From CAZKTF01 sp964555565 (GTDB lineage: Bacteria > Planctomycetota > JAJSAM01 > JAKLKS01), in contig CAZKTF010000107.1 of the NCBI GenBank assembly GCA_964555565.1, positions 1 through 11,557 on the forward strand: 11,557 nucleotides of DNA, read 5' to 3'. Of this stretch, positions 1-5,991 are shown piece after piece. Each line of letters starts with the position of its first letter. Position 1 is the stretch's first letter. The translations under genes were made by a program, and so were the position numbers. The notes under the pieces were generated by a model that searched no databases, was not told where the DNA came from, and saw nothing but the letters and a program-made list of their open reading frames with translations.

Positions 1-211
1 CGGCGCGCGCGGCGTCTCCGACCCGGCGCTCGCGGCCGAGGCGGGGCGCTCCGCCGTCGTGCGCGTCCTCATGGCCCGCCTCCCCGCCGCCGCAGAGAGC
101 ACCGCCGCCCGCTGCGCCCGCCTGCTGTGCCGGTTCCTGCCGGTGGAGGACACCGACGCGCTGCTGGCGCTGGCGGAAGGGGAAGGGCCCCCCGGCGGGG
201 ACGACGAGTAG
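1..211 (+). CDS. 3' end of an unidentified gene (5' truncated by window edge)
   Basis: The frame ending in TAG at 209-211 is open to the left edge. It gives about 69 residues, rich in Ala, Arg and Leu, ending in an acidic tail (GGDDE). Nearly every codon ends in G or C, as in the neighbouring genes, which supports real coding. The visible part looks like a short amphipathic helical C-terminus (MARLPAAAESTAARCARLLC, then FLPVEDTDALLALAEG), with no motif I can name. An ATG at 71 lies inside the frame, but nothing suggests a separate small gene starts there. The gene faces the TPR gene, whose stop lies 22 nt beyond, so the two are convergent. Coding is fairly likely and the function is unknown. 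Confidence 0.6.
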   Translation, partial: GARGVSDPALAAEAGRSAVVRVLMARLPAAAESTAARCARLLCRFLPVEDTDALLALAEGEGPPGGDDE

Positions 212-221
212 CCCGTCGTCC
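199..221. terminator. Hairpin between convergent genes
   Basis: GGACGACG (199-206) pairs perfectly with CGTCGTCC (214-221) around a 7-nt loop that contains the TAG stop. With one bulged G at 222 the stem can extend by a few more G-C pairs. No T-run follows on either strand, so it is at best an imperfect bidirectional terminator or 3'-end-protecting hairpin. Confidence 0.35.
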
Positions 222-233
222 GCCCCGGGGGAG

Positions 234-1163
234 TCAGCGCTTGTCGAGCAGTTCGAGCTGCTGCTTGAGGTTCTCGTCGTTGGGGAACAGCGCCAGGCCG
301 CGCTGGAAGGCCTCCCGGGCCTTGTCCACGTTCCCCGCCTTCCGGTAGGTGTTCCCGAGCTGGAAGTAGGTCTGGACGAACTTCGCCTCGGGGGACTTCT
401 TCTCCTGCTGCTGGACGAGGGCCTCGAACTCCTTGATCGCCACGGGCTGCATCCCGGTGAAGTCGGGCCACTGGGAGTAGTTCATCGCCTTGGAGAACCG
501 CGCCTCCCAGTGCTCCGGCTCGATCTTGAGGGCGGCGTCGTAGGACGCGATCGCCTTCGTGGACCACTTCCCCCGCTCCGGGCCGTCGGGGACCGAGAGG
601 AGCTTCTGGAGGAAGCCCGTCCCCAGGGCGTACTGCGCCTCGGCGTCCTGCGGGTGGTCGGCGGCGTACTTCTCGAGCGCCTTCACGGCGTCGTCCACGC
701 CCCCCAGCTCCCGCGCCCGCTCGAGCGTCTTCCAGAGCTGGTCCTTCGGCACCCCCCCGGTCTCGATCAGGCGGAGGATGTCGGCGAGGTCCCCCTTCGC
801 GGCCTCCTTCCCCTCCCCCGCCGCGGGCCTCTCGCCCCCGTCCACCAGGACCGGGGGGCCGCCGCGGGACCTCGCCGCGTCCGCCGCCCGCGCGGCCTCC
901 CCCTTCGCCTCGTCGGCGGCCTTCTGCGCGGCCGCGAGCCGCGTCTCCGCCTCGGCGAGCCTCTTCTCCGCCGCCTCGGCCCGGCGCTCCAGGTCATGGA
1001 CCCGGCCCTCGAGGGAGCCCGGGTCGGCCAGGTCGGCGTCGTCGCGGGAGGAGGGTTCCCCGCGCCGCCCCCTCGGGAGGAGGGCGAGGACAATCCCCGC
1101 CGTGGCGAGGAGGATCCCCGCCCAGGCGAGGCCCTGCGACCCGTGCCCGCGCTCCGCCGCCAT
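234..1163 (-). CDS. Membrane-anchored coiled-coil/TPR protein
   Basis: A 309-residue protein of unknown specific role. A hydrophobic segment at about residues 11-29, after a short polar N-terminus, predicts one membrane anchor with the rest probably periplasmic. Residues 50-100 are an Ala/Glu/Arg-rich heptad-like stretch predicted to form a coiled coil, followed by a low-complexity Gly/Ala/Glu linker to about 125. From about 155 to 300 there are tetratricopeptide-like helical pairs: ALEKYAADHPQDAEAQYALG, then SYDAALKIEPEHWEARFSKA, then YFQLGNTYRKAGNVDKAREA ending in FPNDENL. TPR arrays bind other proteins, so a scaffold or assembly role is an inference. The ATG at 1163-1161 lies 4 nt after the mrp stop with only a weak purine-rich site (GGTGG), so it is the last gene of the acn-mrp operon and probably translated by coupling. 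Confidence 0.85.
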   Translation of the reverse strand: MAAERGHGSQGLAWAGILLATAGIVLALLPRGRRGEPSSRDDADLADPGSLEGRVHDLERRAEAAEKRLAEAETRLAAAQKAADEAKGEAARAADAARSRGGPPVLVDGGERPAAGEGKEAAKGDLADILRLIETGGVPKDQLWKTLERARELGGVDDAVKALEKYAADHPQDAEAQYALGTGFLQKLLSVPDGPERGKWSTKAIASYDAALKIEPEHWEARFSKAMNYSQWPDFTGMQPVAIKEFEALVQQQEKKSPEAKFVQTYFQLGNTYRKAGNVDKAREAFQRGLALFPNDENLKQQLELLDKR

Positions 1164-1167
1164 GGCG

Positions 1168-2256
1168 CTAGACCGCCACCGCGGGGGCGCGGGCGGAGAG
1201 GACCTCCACGCTCACCCGGCCCGCCAGCGAGCGCGCCACGCTGCGGAAGGACGCGGCCACGTCCGACTCCGGGTGGGAGAGGACCACAGGGACCCCGGCG
1301 TCGCCGGCCGCGCGCACCCGCGGGTCGATGGGGATCGCGCCCAGGAAGGCGCAGCCCAGCTCCCGCGCGAGCCGCTCCCCGCCGCCGTGGTCGAAGATGT
1401 CCGACCGGGTCCCGCAGCAGGGGCAGATGAAGGAGGACATGTTCTCGATCACCCCGAGGATGGGGACGTTCAGCTTGCGGAACATGTCGGCCCCCTTGCG
1501 GACGTCGATGAGGGCGACCTCCTGCGGGGTCGTGACCATCACCGAGCCCGTGAGCGGGACGAGCTGGCAGAGGGAGAGCTGCGCGTCCCCGGTCCCCGGC
1601 GGGAGGTCCACGACCAGGTAGTCGAGGTCCCCCCACAGCACGTCGTCGAAGAACTGGGTGAGCGCCTTGTGGATGAGGGGGCCGCGCCAGACGATGGAGC
1701 GCCCCGCCTCCACGAGGAACCCGATGGACATGAGGGTCACGCCGTGCCCGACGAGCGGGACGATCTTCCCCTCGGGCGTCACGTCGGGCTGCCGCCCCGA
1801 GAGGCCGAACATGAGCGGCTGGCTCGGCCCGTAGATGTCGGCGTCCATGAGCCCGACGCGGGCCCCCTCGTCGCGGAGCGCGAGCGCGAGGTTCGCGGCC
1901 ACGGTGGACTTCCCGACGCCGCCCTTCCCCGACGCCACGGCCAGCACGTTCCGGATCCCCCCCAGGCGCGCCTGGGACGGGAGGGGGAGCCCCCCCGAGC
2001 GGCTCGCCACGTTGGCCGTGAAGCGCACCGCGAGGGAGCGGAGGCCGAGCGGGGCCAGGGCCTTCTCCACGTCCGCCTGGATCGTCTCCTTGAGCGGGCA
2101 GGCCGGGGTCGTGAGCTCGATCGTCAGCGCCACCGCGCCGTCGGCGGCGTCGATCGCCTTCACCATCCCGAGGGAGACGATGTCCCGGTGGATCTCCGGG
2201 TCCATCACCCCCCGGAGCCGTTCGTGGATCTCGTCCCGCAGCGCCTCGTCGGTCAC
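1168..2256 (-). CDS. mrp: Mrp/ApbC-family iron-sulfur carrier P-loop ATPase
   Basis: A 362-residue protein of typical length for Mrp/ApbC (NBP35-like) Fe-S cluster carriers. Residues 1-80 form a MIP18/DUF59 domain with the usual LTTPACP motif. The deviant Walker A is at 109-118 (SGKGGVGKST), followed by MDADIYGPSQP, the switch/Walker B region VVDLPPGTGD and TTPQEVALIDVRKG. The cluster-binding cysteines are in ICPCCG: C278 and C281 form the CxxC, with an extra C280 between. In the family, a dimer holds a [4Fe-4S] cluster between these cysteines and passes it to apo-enzymes in an ATP-dependent way in the cytoplasm. The GTG start overlaps the upstream aconitase stop (GTGA), with a purine-rich AAGGGGAAG just ahead, so translation is probably coupled. 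Aconitase is a plausible client. Confidence 0.95.
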   Translation of the reverse strand: MTDEALRDEIHERLRGVMDPEIHRDIVSLGMVKAIDAADGAVALTIELTTPACPLKETIQADVEKALAPLGLRSLAVRFTANVASRSGGLPLPSQARLGGIRNVLAVASGKGGVGKSTVAANLALALRDEGARVGLMDADIYGPSQPLMFGLSGRQPDVTPEGKIVPLVGHGVTLMSIGFLVEAGRSIVWRGPLIHKALTQFFDDVLWGDLDYLVVDLPPGTGDAQLSLCQLVPLTGSVMVTTPQEVALIDVRKGADMFRKLNVPILGVIENMSSFICPCCGTRSDIFDHGGGERLARELGCAFLGAIPIDPRVRAAGDAGVPVVLSHPESDVAASFRSVARSLAGRVSVEVLSARAPAVAV

Positions 2257-4196
2257 TTCTTCCCCTTCTCCGCCTCGTGGCGCGTGAAGTTGAGGAGCCC
2301 CCCGGCCCTGAGGATGTCCACCTGCCGGGCGTTGAGCGGGTGCGCCACCTCGAACTCGACCCCCTTCGTGAGGTTCTTCACCCGGAGGACCTTCCCGGGC
2401 ACCAGCGCCGCGCGGACGCCGGGGAGGACGAGGCGGTCCCCCTGGGCGACCCCGTCGTAGTCCGCCGGGTTCACGAAGGTGATCGGGAGGATGCCGAAGT
2501 TGATGAGGTTGGCGAGGTGGATCCGGGCGAAGGCCTTCACGAGGACCGCCTTCACCCCCAGGTACATGGGCGCGAGCGCGGCGTGCTCGCGGCTCGACCC
2601 CTGCCCGTAGTTGTCCCCGCCGACGACGAGGCCGCCGCCCTTCTCCCGCGCCCGCGCGACGAAGCCCTTGTCCACGCGCTCGAACACGAACTCGCTGATG
2701 GCCGGGATGTTGGAGCGGAGCGGGAGGACCTTCGCGCCGGCCGGCATGATGTGGTCCGTGGTGATGTTGTCCCCCACCTTGAGGAGGACCTCCCCCTCGA
2801 TGGAGTCGGGGAACTCCTTCGCCGCCGGGAGCGGCTTGATGTTGGGGCCGCGGAGCACCTCGACCTTCGCCCCGTCCGCGGGAGGACCCAGCAGCATGTT
2901 GTCGTTCAGGACGTAGGCCTTCGGCTCCGGGACCGGCTCGAAGCCGAGCCCCAGGTCCCGCGGGTCGGTGATCACCCCGCGGAGCGCCGTGGCCACGCAG
3001 GTCTCCGGGGAGGCGAGGTACACCTTCGCGTCCACCGTGCCGGACCGTCCCTCGAAGTTGCGGTTGAAGGAGCGGACGGAGACCCCGCCGCTCGGGGGGG
3101 CCTGCCCCATCCCGATGCAGGGCCCGCAGCCGGACTCCAGGATGCGCGCCCCGGCCGCGATGATGTCCGAGAGCGCCCCCGCGCGGGCGATCGTCTCGAA
3201 GACCTGCTTGCTCCCCGGGGTGACGGTCATCGAGAGGCCCGGGGCGACGACCGTGCCGTGGAGCATCCGCGCGGCGACCCCGAGGTCGTGGAACGAGGAG
3301 TTCGTGCAGGAGCCGATGCAGACCTGCTGCACCGCGGTCCCGGCCACCTCGCGCACCTTCACGACGTTGTCCGGGCTGTGGGGCCGCGCGATGAGCGGCT
3401 CCAGCAGGTCGAGGTCGATCTCCAGCGTCTCGTCGTAGGTGCAGCCCGGGTCGGGCCCGATGGCGACCCAGTCCTTCTCGCGGCCCTGGGCCTTGAGGTA
3501 CTCGAGGGTGCGCGCGTCGCTGGGGAACACGCTCGTCGTGGCGCCGAGCTCGGCCCCCATGTTGGTGACCGTGAAGCGGTCCGCGGCGGGGAGGGAGGCC
3601 ACGCCGGGCCCGGCGTACTCGAGGACGCGGTTGACGCCCCCCTTCACCGTGAGGTTGCGGAGGACCTCGAGGATGACGTCCTTCCCCGTGACCCAGGGCT
3701 GGAGGCTCCCCTTGAGGATCACGCCGAGGACCTTCGGCATCGGCAGGTGGAAGGACCCGCCCGCCATCGCCACGGCCACGTCCAGGCCGCCCGCCCCGAT
3801 GGCGAGCATCCCGAGGCCGCCGCAGGTGGGGGTGTGGGAGTCGGAGCCGAGGAGGGTCTTCCCCGGGACGCCGAAGCGTTCCCGGTGGACCTGGTGGCAG
3901 ATCCCGTTGCCCGGGCGCGAGAACCAGATCCCGAAGCGGGCGGCGACCGACTGGAGGTAGCGGTGGTCGTCCGCGTTCTTGAAGTCGTCCTGGAGCATGT
4001 TGTGGTCCACGTAGGAGACCGAGACGTCGGTCCGCACCCGGCCGATCCCCATGGCCTCGAACTGCAGGTAGGCCATCGTCCCCGTGGCGTCCTGGGTGAG
4101 GGTCTGGTCGATCCGGATCGCGATCTCCTTCCCCGGCTCGAGCGGGCCGGAGACCAGGTGGGCGCGGAGGATCTTGCGGGTCAGGTTGTCGGGCAC
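2253..4196 (-). CDS. acn: Aconitate hydratase, Aquifex type
   Basis: A 647-residue aconitase that interconverts citrate and isocitrate via cis-aconitate in the TCA cycle. The architecture is catalytic domains 1-3 followed by the swivel domain. Recognisable motifs are DQTLTQDATG at 30-39, DHNM at 64-67, GSDSHTPTCGG at 117-127, IGSCTNSS at 294-301, SGCGPCIG at 355-362, and GDNYGQGSSREHA (527-539) in the swivel domain. The three [4Fe-4S] ligands would be C297, C357 and C360. The length and lack of extra N-terminal domains fit the about 650-residue putative (Aquifex-type) aconitase subfamily better than the about 890-residue AcnA or AcnB. The frame is open far upstream, but GTG at 4196-4194 is chosen because GGAGG (4206-4202) sits 5 nt before it and the upstream codons lose the strict G/C third-base pattern. 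First gene of an operon with mrp and the TPR gene. Confidence 0.95.
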   Translation of the reverse strand: MPDNLTRKILRAHLVSGPLEPGKEIAIRIDQTLTQDATGTMAYLQFEAMGIGRVRTDVSVSYVDHNMLQDDFKNADDHRYLQSVAARFGIWFSRPGNGICHQVHRERFGVPGKTLLGSDSHTPTCGGLGMLAIGAGGLDVAVAMAGGSFHLPMPKVLGVILKGSLQPWVTGKDVILEVLRNLTVKGGVNRVLEYAGPGVASLPAADRFTVTNMGAELGATTSVFPSDARTLEYLKAQGREKDWVAIGPDPGCTYDETLEIDLDLLEPLIARPHSPDNVVKVREVAGTAVQQVCIGSCTNSSFHDLGVAARMLHGTVVAPGLSMTVTPGSKQVFETIARAGALSDIIAAGARILESGCGPCIGMGQAPPSGGVSVRSFNRNFEGRSGTVDAKVYLASPETCVATALRGVITDPRDLGLGFEPVPEPKAYVLNDNMLLGPPADGAKVEVLRGPNIKPLPAAKEFPDSIEGEVLLKVGDNITTDHIMPAGAKVLPLRSNIPAISEFVFERVDKGFVARAREKGGGLVVGGDNYGQGSSREHAALAPMYLGVKAVLVKAFARIHLANLINFGILPITFVNPADYDGVAQGDRLVLPGVRAALVPGKVLRVKNLTKGVEFEVAHPLNARQVDILRAGGLLNFTRHEAEKGKK

Positions 4197-4207
4197 GGGG
4201 ACCTCCC
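4197..4207 (-). promoter_or_regulatory. Strong Shine-Dalgarno that fixes the acn start
   Basis: On the minus strand GGGAGGT (4207-4201) followed by CCCC immediately precedes GTG at 4196, giving a 5-nt gap after GGAGG. This is the best ribosome binding site in the window. It decides against the upstream in-frame ATG at 4229-4227. Confidence 0.8.
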
Positions 4208-4227
4208 TTCGGGGATGCGGGTCCCTC

Positions 4228-4257
4228 ATCGTAGCCGCGCCCCCGGTGCCGCCCGAA
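4228..4257 (-). promoter_or_regulatory. Possible promoter for the acn-mrp operon
   Basis: On the minus strand TACGAT (4233-4228) matches 4 of 6 bases of a TATAAT -10 box. A transcript starting about 7 nt downstream would have a leader of roughly 25 nt that contains the strong SD. The -35 side is poor: TTCGGG at 4257-4252, 18 nt upstream, matches only the first two bases. Position and context support it more than the match does. Confidence 0.35.
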
Positions 4258-4315
4258 GAAGGCGCCCCTCGGCGCCGCGGGGCGGGGGGTCGCCCGCCCC
4301 GGGGCGTCCGATTGA

Positions 4316-4345
4316 TTGACTCGTGCCGAGGGGGGGTGGCACGAT
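4316..4345 (+). promoter_or_regulatory. Possible promoter for the small unknown gene
   Basis: TTGACT (4316-4321) matches 5 of 6 bases of the sigma-70 -35 box and lies in the only AT-rich patch of this region. At 18 nt it is followed by CACGAT (4340-4345), a weak -10 box. A start near 4352 would leave a leader of about 40 nt before the ATG at 4392. The spacer and -10 overlap the inverted repeat at 4321-4344. Confidence 0.35.
4321..4344. promoter_or_regulatory. Perfect inverted repeat, candidate operator
   Basis: TCGTGCC (4321-4327) and GGCACGA (4338-4344) are perfect inverted copies separated by 10 nt (GA then a run of G, then T). The half-site centres are 17 nt apart and the repeat covers the spacer and -10 of the plus-strand promoter candidate, between the divergent acn and unknown genes. 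It could be the operator of a dimeric regulator, or an RNA hairpin if transcription starts upstream. I do not recognise the motif as a known regulator's site. Confidence 0.4.
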
Positions 4346-4391
4346 GGTCGTCTTCGCCGGCGGTCCCCGTCACGGAGGCGGGCAGGACCCC

Positions 4392-4820
4392 ATGAGCCAG
4401 CAGCGCGACATGCAGAAGGCCCTCGCCGTCCTCCAGGACGTCTACGGGAGCCTCGTCGAGCGCCTGACCGAGTCGGTGCTCCACGACGAGGAGGGGATCC
4501 GCGGCTCCCCCTACTCCTTCGCCTACCAGGAGGTCGAGGACCGCTTCGGCCCCCGCATCATCAACCTCTCCCACCTCATCAACGCGCTCCAGAACGCGAG
4601 CGGCCGCCCCACGGTGGAGGAGTTCCGGGTCGAGACCGTGATCGCCGAGGCGGCCACGCTGGCCCAGGACGTGAACGCGCGCCTGCGCTGCCTCCGTGGG
4701 TCGATCCTGAGGGACCTCTCGATCCAGAAGCTGGACGACGGGAAGTTCCTCGTCGTCCTCTCCCTCTCCCGCGCCGTCGCCGCGGGCGCCCCCAAGGCGG
4801 GTCCACCGTCGCAGGAGTAG
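4392..4820 (+). CDS. Small conserved-looking helical protein of unknown function
   Basis: A 142-residue soluble protein with no signal peptide, no membrane segment and a single Cys (C100). I do not recognise the family. Residues 1-33 form an amphipathic helix (DMQKALAVLQDVYGSLVERL). A mixed stretch with SPYSFAYQEVEDRFGPRIIN follows, then a second long helical region at about 73-105 (VEEFRVETVIAEAATLAQDV). The C-terminus is a likely beta element (DDGKFLVVLSLSR) and an Ala/Gly/Pro tail. ATG 4392 is preferred because AGGA lies 4 nt and GGAGG 13 nt upstream, and because codons after it nearly all end in G/C while those between the earlier in-frame ATG (4344) and 4392 do not. Divergent from acn and convergent with the five-gene minus operon. 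The name 'conserved-looking' rests only on codon bias and context. Confidence 0.75.
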   Translation: MSQQRDMQKALAVLQDVYGSLVERLTESVLHDEEGIRGSPYSFAYQEVEDRFGPRIINLSHLINALQNASGRPTVEEFRVETVIAEAATLAQDVNARLRCLRGSILRDLSIQKLDDGKFLVVLSLSRAVAAGAPKAGPPSQE

Positions 4821-4821
4821 A

Positions 4822-4877
4822 GGCCGGGCTTGCCCGGCCCGCCGTTCTTGCGGCGGGCCCCCCGCCCGCCGTTTCTT
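4822..4877 (+). terminator. Stacked, mutually exclusive GC hairpins with a short T tract
   Basis: Directly after the TAG at 4818-4820 come three stems. GGCCGGGC (4822-4829) pairs with GCCCGGCC (4832-4839). GGCCCGCCG (4836-4844) pairs with CGGCGGGCC (4851-4859). CGGCGGGC (4851-4858) pairs with GCCCGCCG (4864-4871) around a CCCCC loop, followed by TTTCTT (4872-4877). The last is a classic intrinsic terminator on the plus strand. The middle and last stems share 4851-4858, so only one can form at a time. The opposite operon ends at 4876, so the structure lies between convergent units; on the minus strand no T-run follows. Confidence 0.65.
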
Positions 4878-5664
4878 ACCCGCCCTTGCCCGGCAGCGCC
4901 ATCCGGGCCACCACGGGGGCCGCGAGCGCCGAGGTCGAGAAGGCCTCGTCCACCATCCCGGCGGACTTGAACTTGGCGGCGATCTGATCGTCGAACAGCC
5001 GCATCACGATCCGGATCCCCGGGTTCATCCGGCGCGCGTCGAGGGCCACCTCCAGGTTCCCGATGTCGTTGTTGGTGGCGATGACGATGGCCCGCGCGTG
5101 CGGGACGCACGCCTCGACGAGCGTCGTGTCGTCCCTCATGTCCCGCAGCAGGATCGGGATCCCCGTCGCCCGGGCCCGGTCCAGGTAGCGGGAGGCCGGG
5201 TCGCTCTCGACGGCGACGACGGGCACCCTGTCGGCCAGCAGGCACTCCAGGACCCGGAACCCGACGTGCCCGAGCCCGCAGACGACGACGTGGTCGCGGT
5301 AGGTGGAGGCCATGACTCTCATCCACTCCCTTTCGCCCTTTTTCCTGGAGGACATGAGCAGGACGAAGCGCACCACGCCCTCACCGACGAGGAAGAAACC
5401 GACCAGCGGGTAGAAGCCCACGAGGAACGCGAGGTACCAGACGCGCGGGGTCCCGAAGGTCTGGTTGAGCAGGGCCAGCCAGGAGGCGAGGAGGGCGTCG
5501 AGCGGGTGGAGGCCGACGCCGCCCTCGCCGGGGGCGAGCCAGAACAGGAACCCGCCGAGCAGGACCGCGAAGGCGAGGCCGCAGAGGGTCCATCGGAACT
5601 CCCGCAGGATCGCCCGGACGTAGAGGAGGAACGTCCTCGGGTCGTGCCTCCGTGCGCGGACCAT
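4876..5664 (-). CDS. Two-TM channel-like protein with RCK_N (TrkA-N) NAD-binding domain
   Basis: A 262-residue inner-membrane protein. A first membrane helix spans about 24-44 and a second hydrophobic stretch about 76-103, with a re-entrant-like segment between (LDALLASWLALLNQTFGTPR, 55-74). A Rossmann RCK_N domain starts at about 123: VVVCGLGHVGFRV carries GxGxxG (G130, G132, G135), E153 ends the second strand (VVAVESD), and IVIATNND is the fourth-strand region. The layout is that of a minimal RCK-gated K+ channel. However, no TVGYG/TxGYGD selectivity filter is present where it should be, and the chain ends about 20 residues after the nucleotide fold (STSALAAPVVARMAL) without an RCK_C domain. 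It may be an unusual channel or a sensor. Its ATG directly abuts the lipoprotein stop (0 nt gap), so it closes the operon. Confidence 0.85.
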   Translation of the reverse strand: MVRARRHDPRTFLLYVRAILREFRWTLCGLAFAVLLGGFLFWLAPGEGGVGLHPLDALLASWLALLNQTFGTPRVWYLAFLVGFYPLVGFFLVGEGVVRFVLLMSSRKKGEREWMRVMASTYRDHVVVCGLGHVGFRVLECLLADRVPVVAVESDPASRYLDRARATGIPILLRDMRDDTTLVEACVPHARAIVIATNNDIGNLEVALDARRMNPGIRIVMRLFDDQIAAKFKSAGMVDEAFSTSALAAPVVARMALPGKGG

Positions 5665-5991
5665 TCAGTCCCCGAAGGGGAACGCGCAGAGATGGAAGGG
5701 CGCGCCGAGGACGAGGCCCAGGCCCGTTCCCATCGCCTCGCCGGGGCCCCAGCCGATGGTGGAGTCGAGGGGCTCGGGGAGGAGCGCGCCGAGGAGGAAC
5801 CCGACGGGCGACCAGGCCGCCACGCCGAGGTAGTAGCCCCCCGTGGCGGGGACCCCGCCCACCGGGTGCTGCACCACGTCGAAGTAGGACCAGTCGGGGG
5901 GGGTGAAGGCCTCGAAGGCGCTGCAGCCGCCGAGGGGGAGGGCCAGGAGGGCGAGCACGAGGACGGCGGCGACGACCGACCGGACCCTCAA
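5665..5991 (-). CDS. Small predicted lipoprotein
   Basis: A 108-residue protein with a signal peptide of about 22 residues (RSVVAAVLVLALLALPLGG) ending in a lipobox LGGC, so C23 would be lipidated. The mature part is short, neutral and rich in Gly, Pro and aromatic residues, with a hydrophobic middle (GFLLGALLPEPLD) and end (GLVLGAPFHLCAFPFGD). I know no function for it. The frame is open far upstream through the transporter gene, so the start must be inferred: TTG at 5991-5989 overlaps the transporter's TGA stop (TTGA), which gives a well-proportioned signal peptide. The next in-frame candidate, GTG at 5958, would cut the signal peptide too short. The rare TTG start suggests translational coupling to the transporter. 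Confidence 0.75.
   Translation of the reverse strand: MRVRSVVAAVLVLALLALPLGGCSAFEAFTPPDWSYFDVVQHPVGGVPATGGYYLGVAAWSPVGFLLGALLPEPLDSTIGWGPGEAMGTGLGLVLGAPFHLCAFPFGD

Noticed and set aside
2277..4319. A 680-codon plus-strand open frame opposite aconitase (and a similar one at 559-2460 opposite mrp and the TPR gene)
   Set aside because: These are antisense shadows of clearly homologous genes. Their compositions (His/Asp/Arg/Gly runs) match no protein family.
4337..4352. Sigma-54-like promoter TGGCACG upstream of the small unknown gene
   Set aside because: The -24 half fits, but the -12 half reads TCGT instead of TTGC, so the required GC is missing. The match is better explained as part of the inverted repeat at 4321-4344.
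4197..4574. N-terminal extension of aconitase by up to 126 residues
   Set aside because: The extension overlaps the divergent gene, lacks G/C third-base bias near the junction and bypasses the strong SD at 4207-4201.
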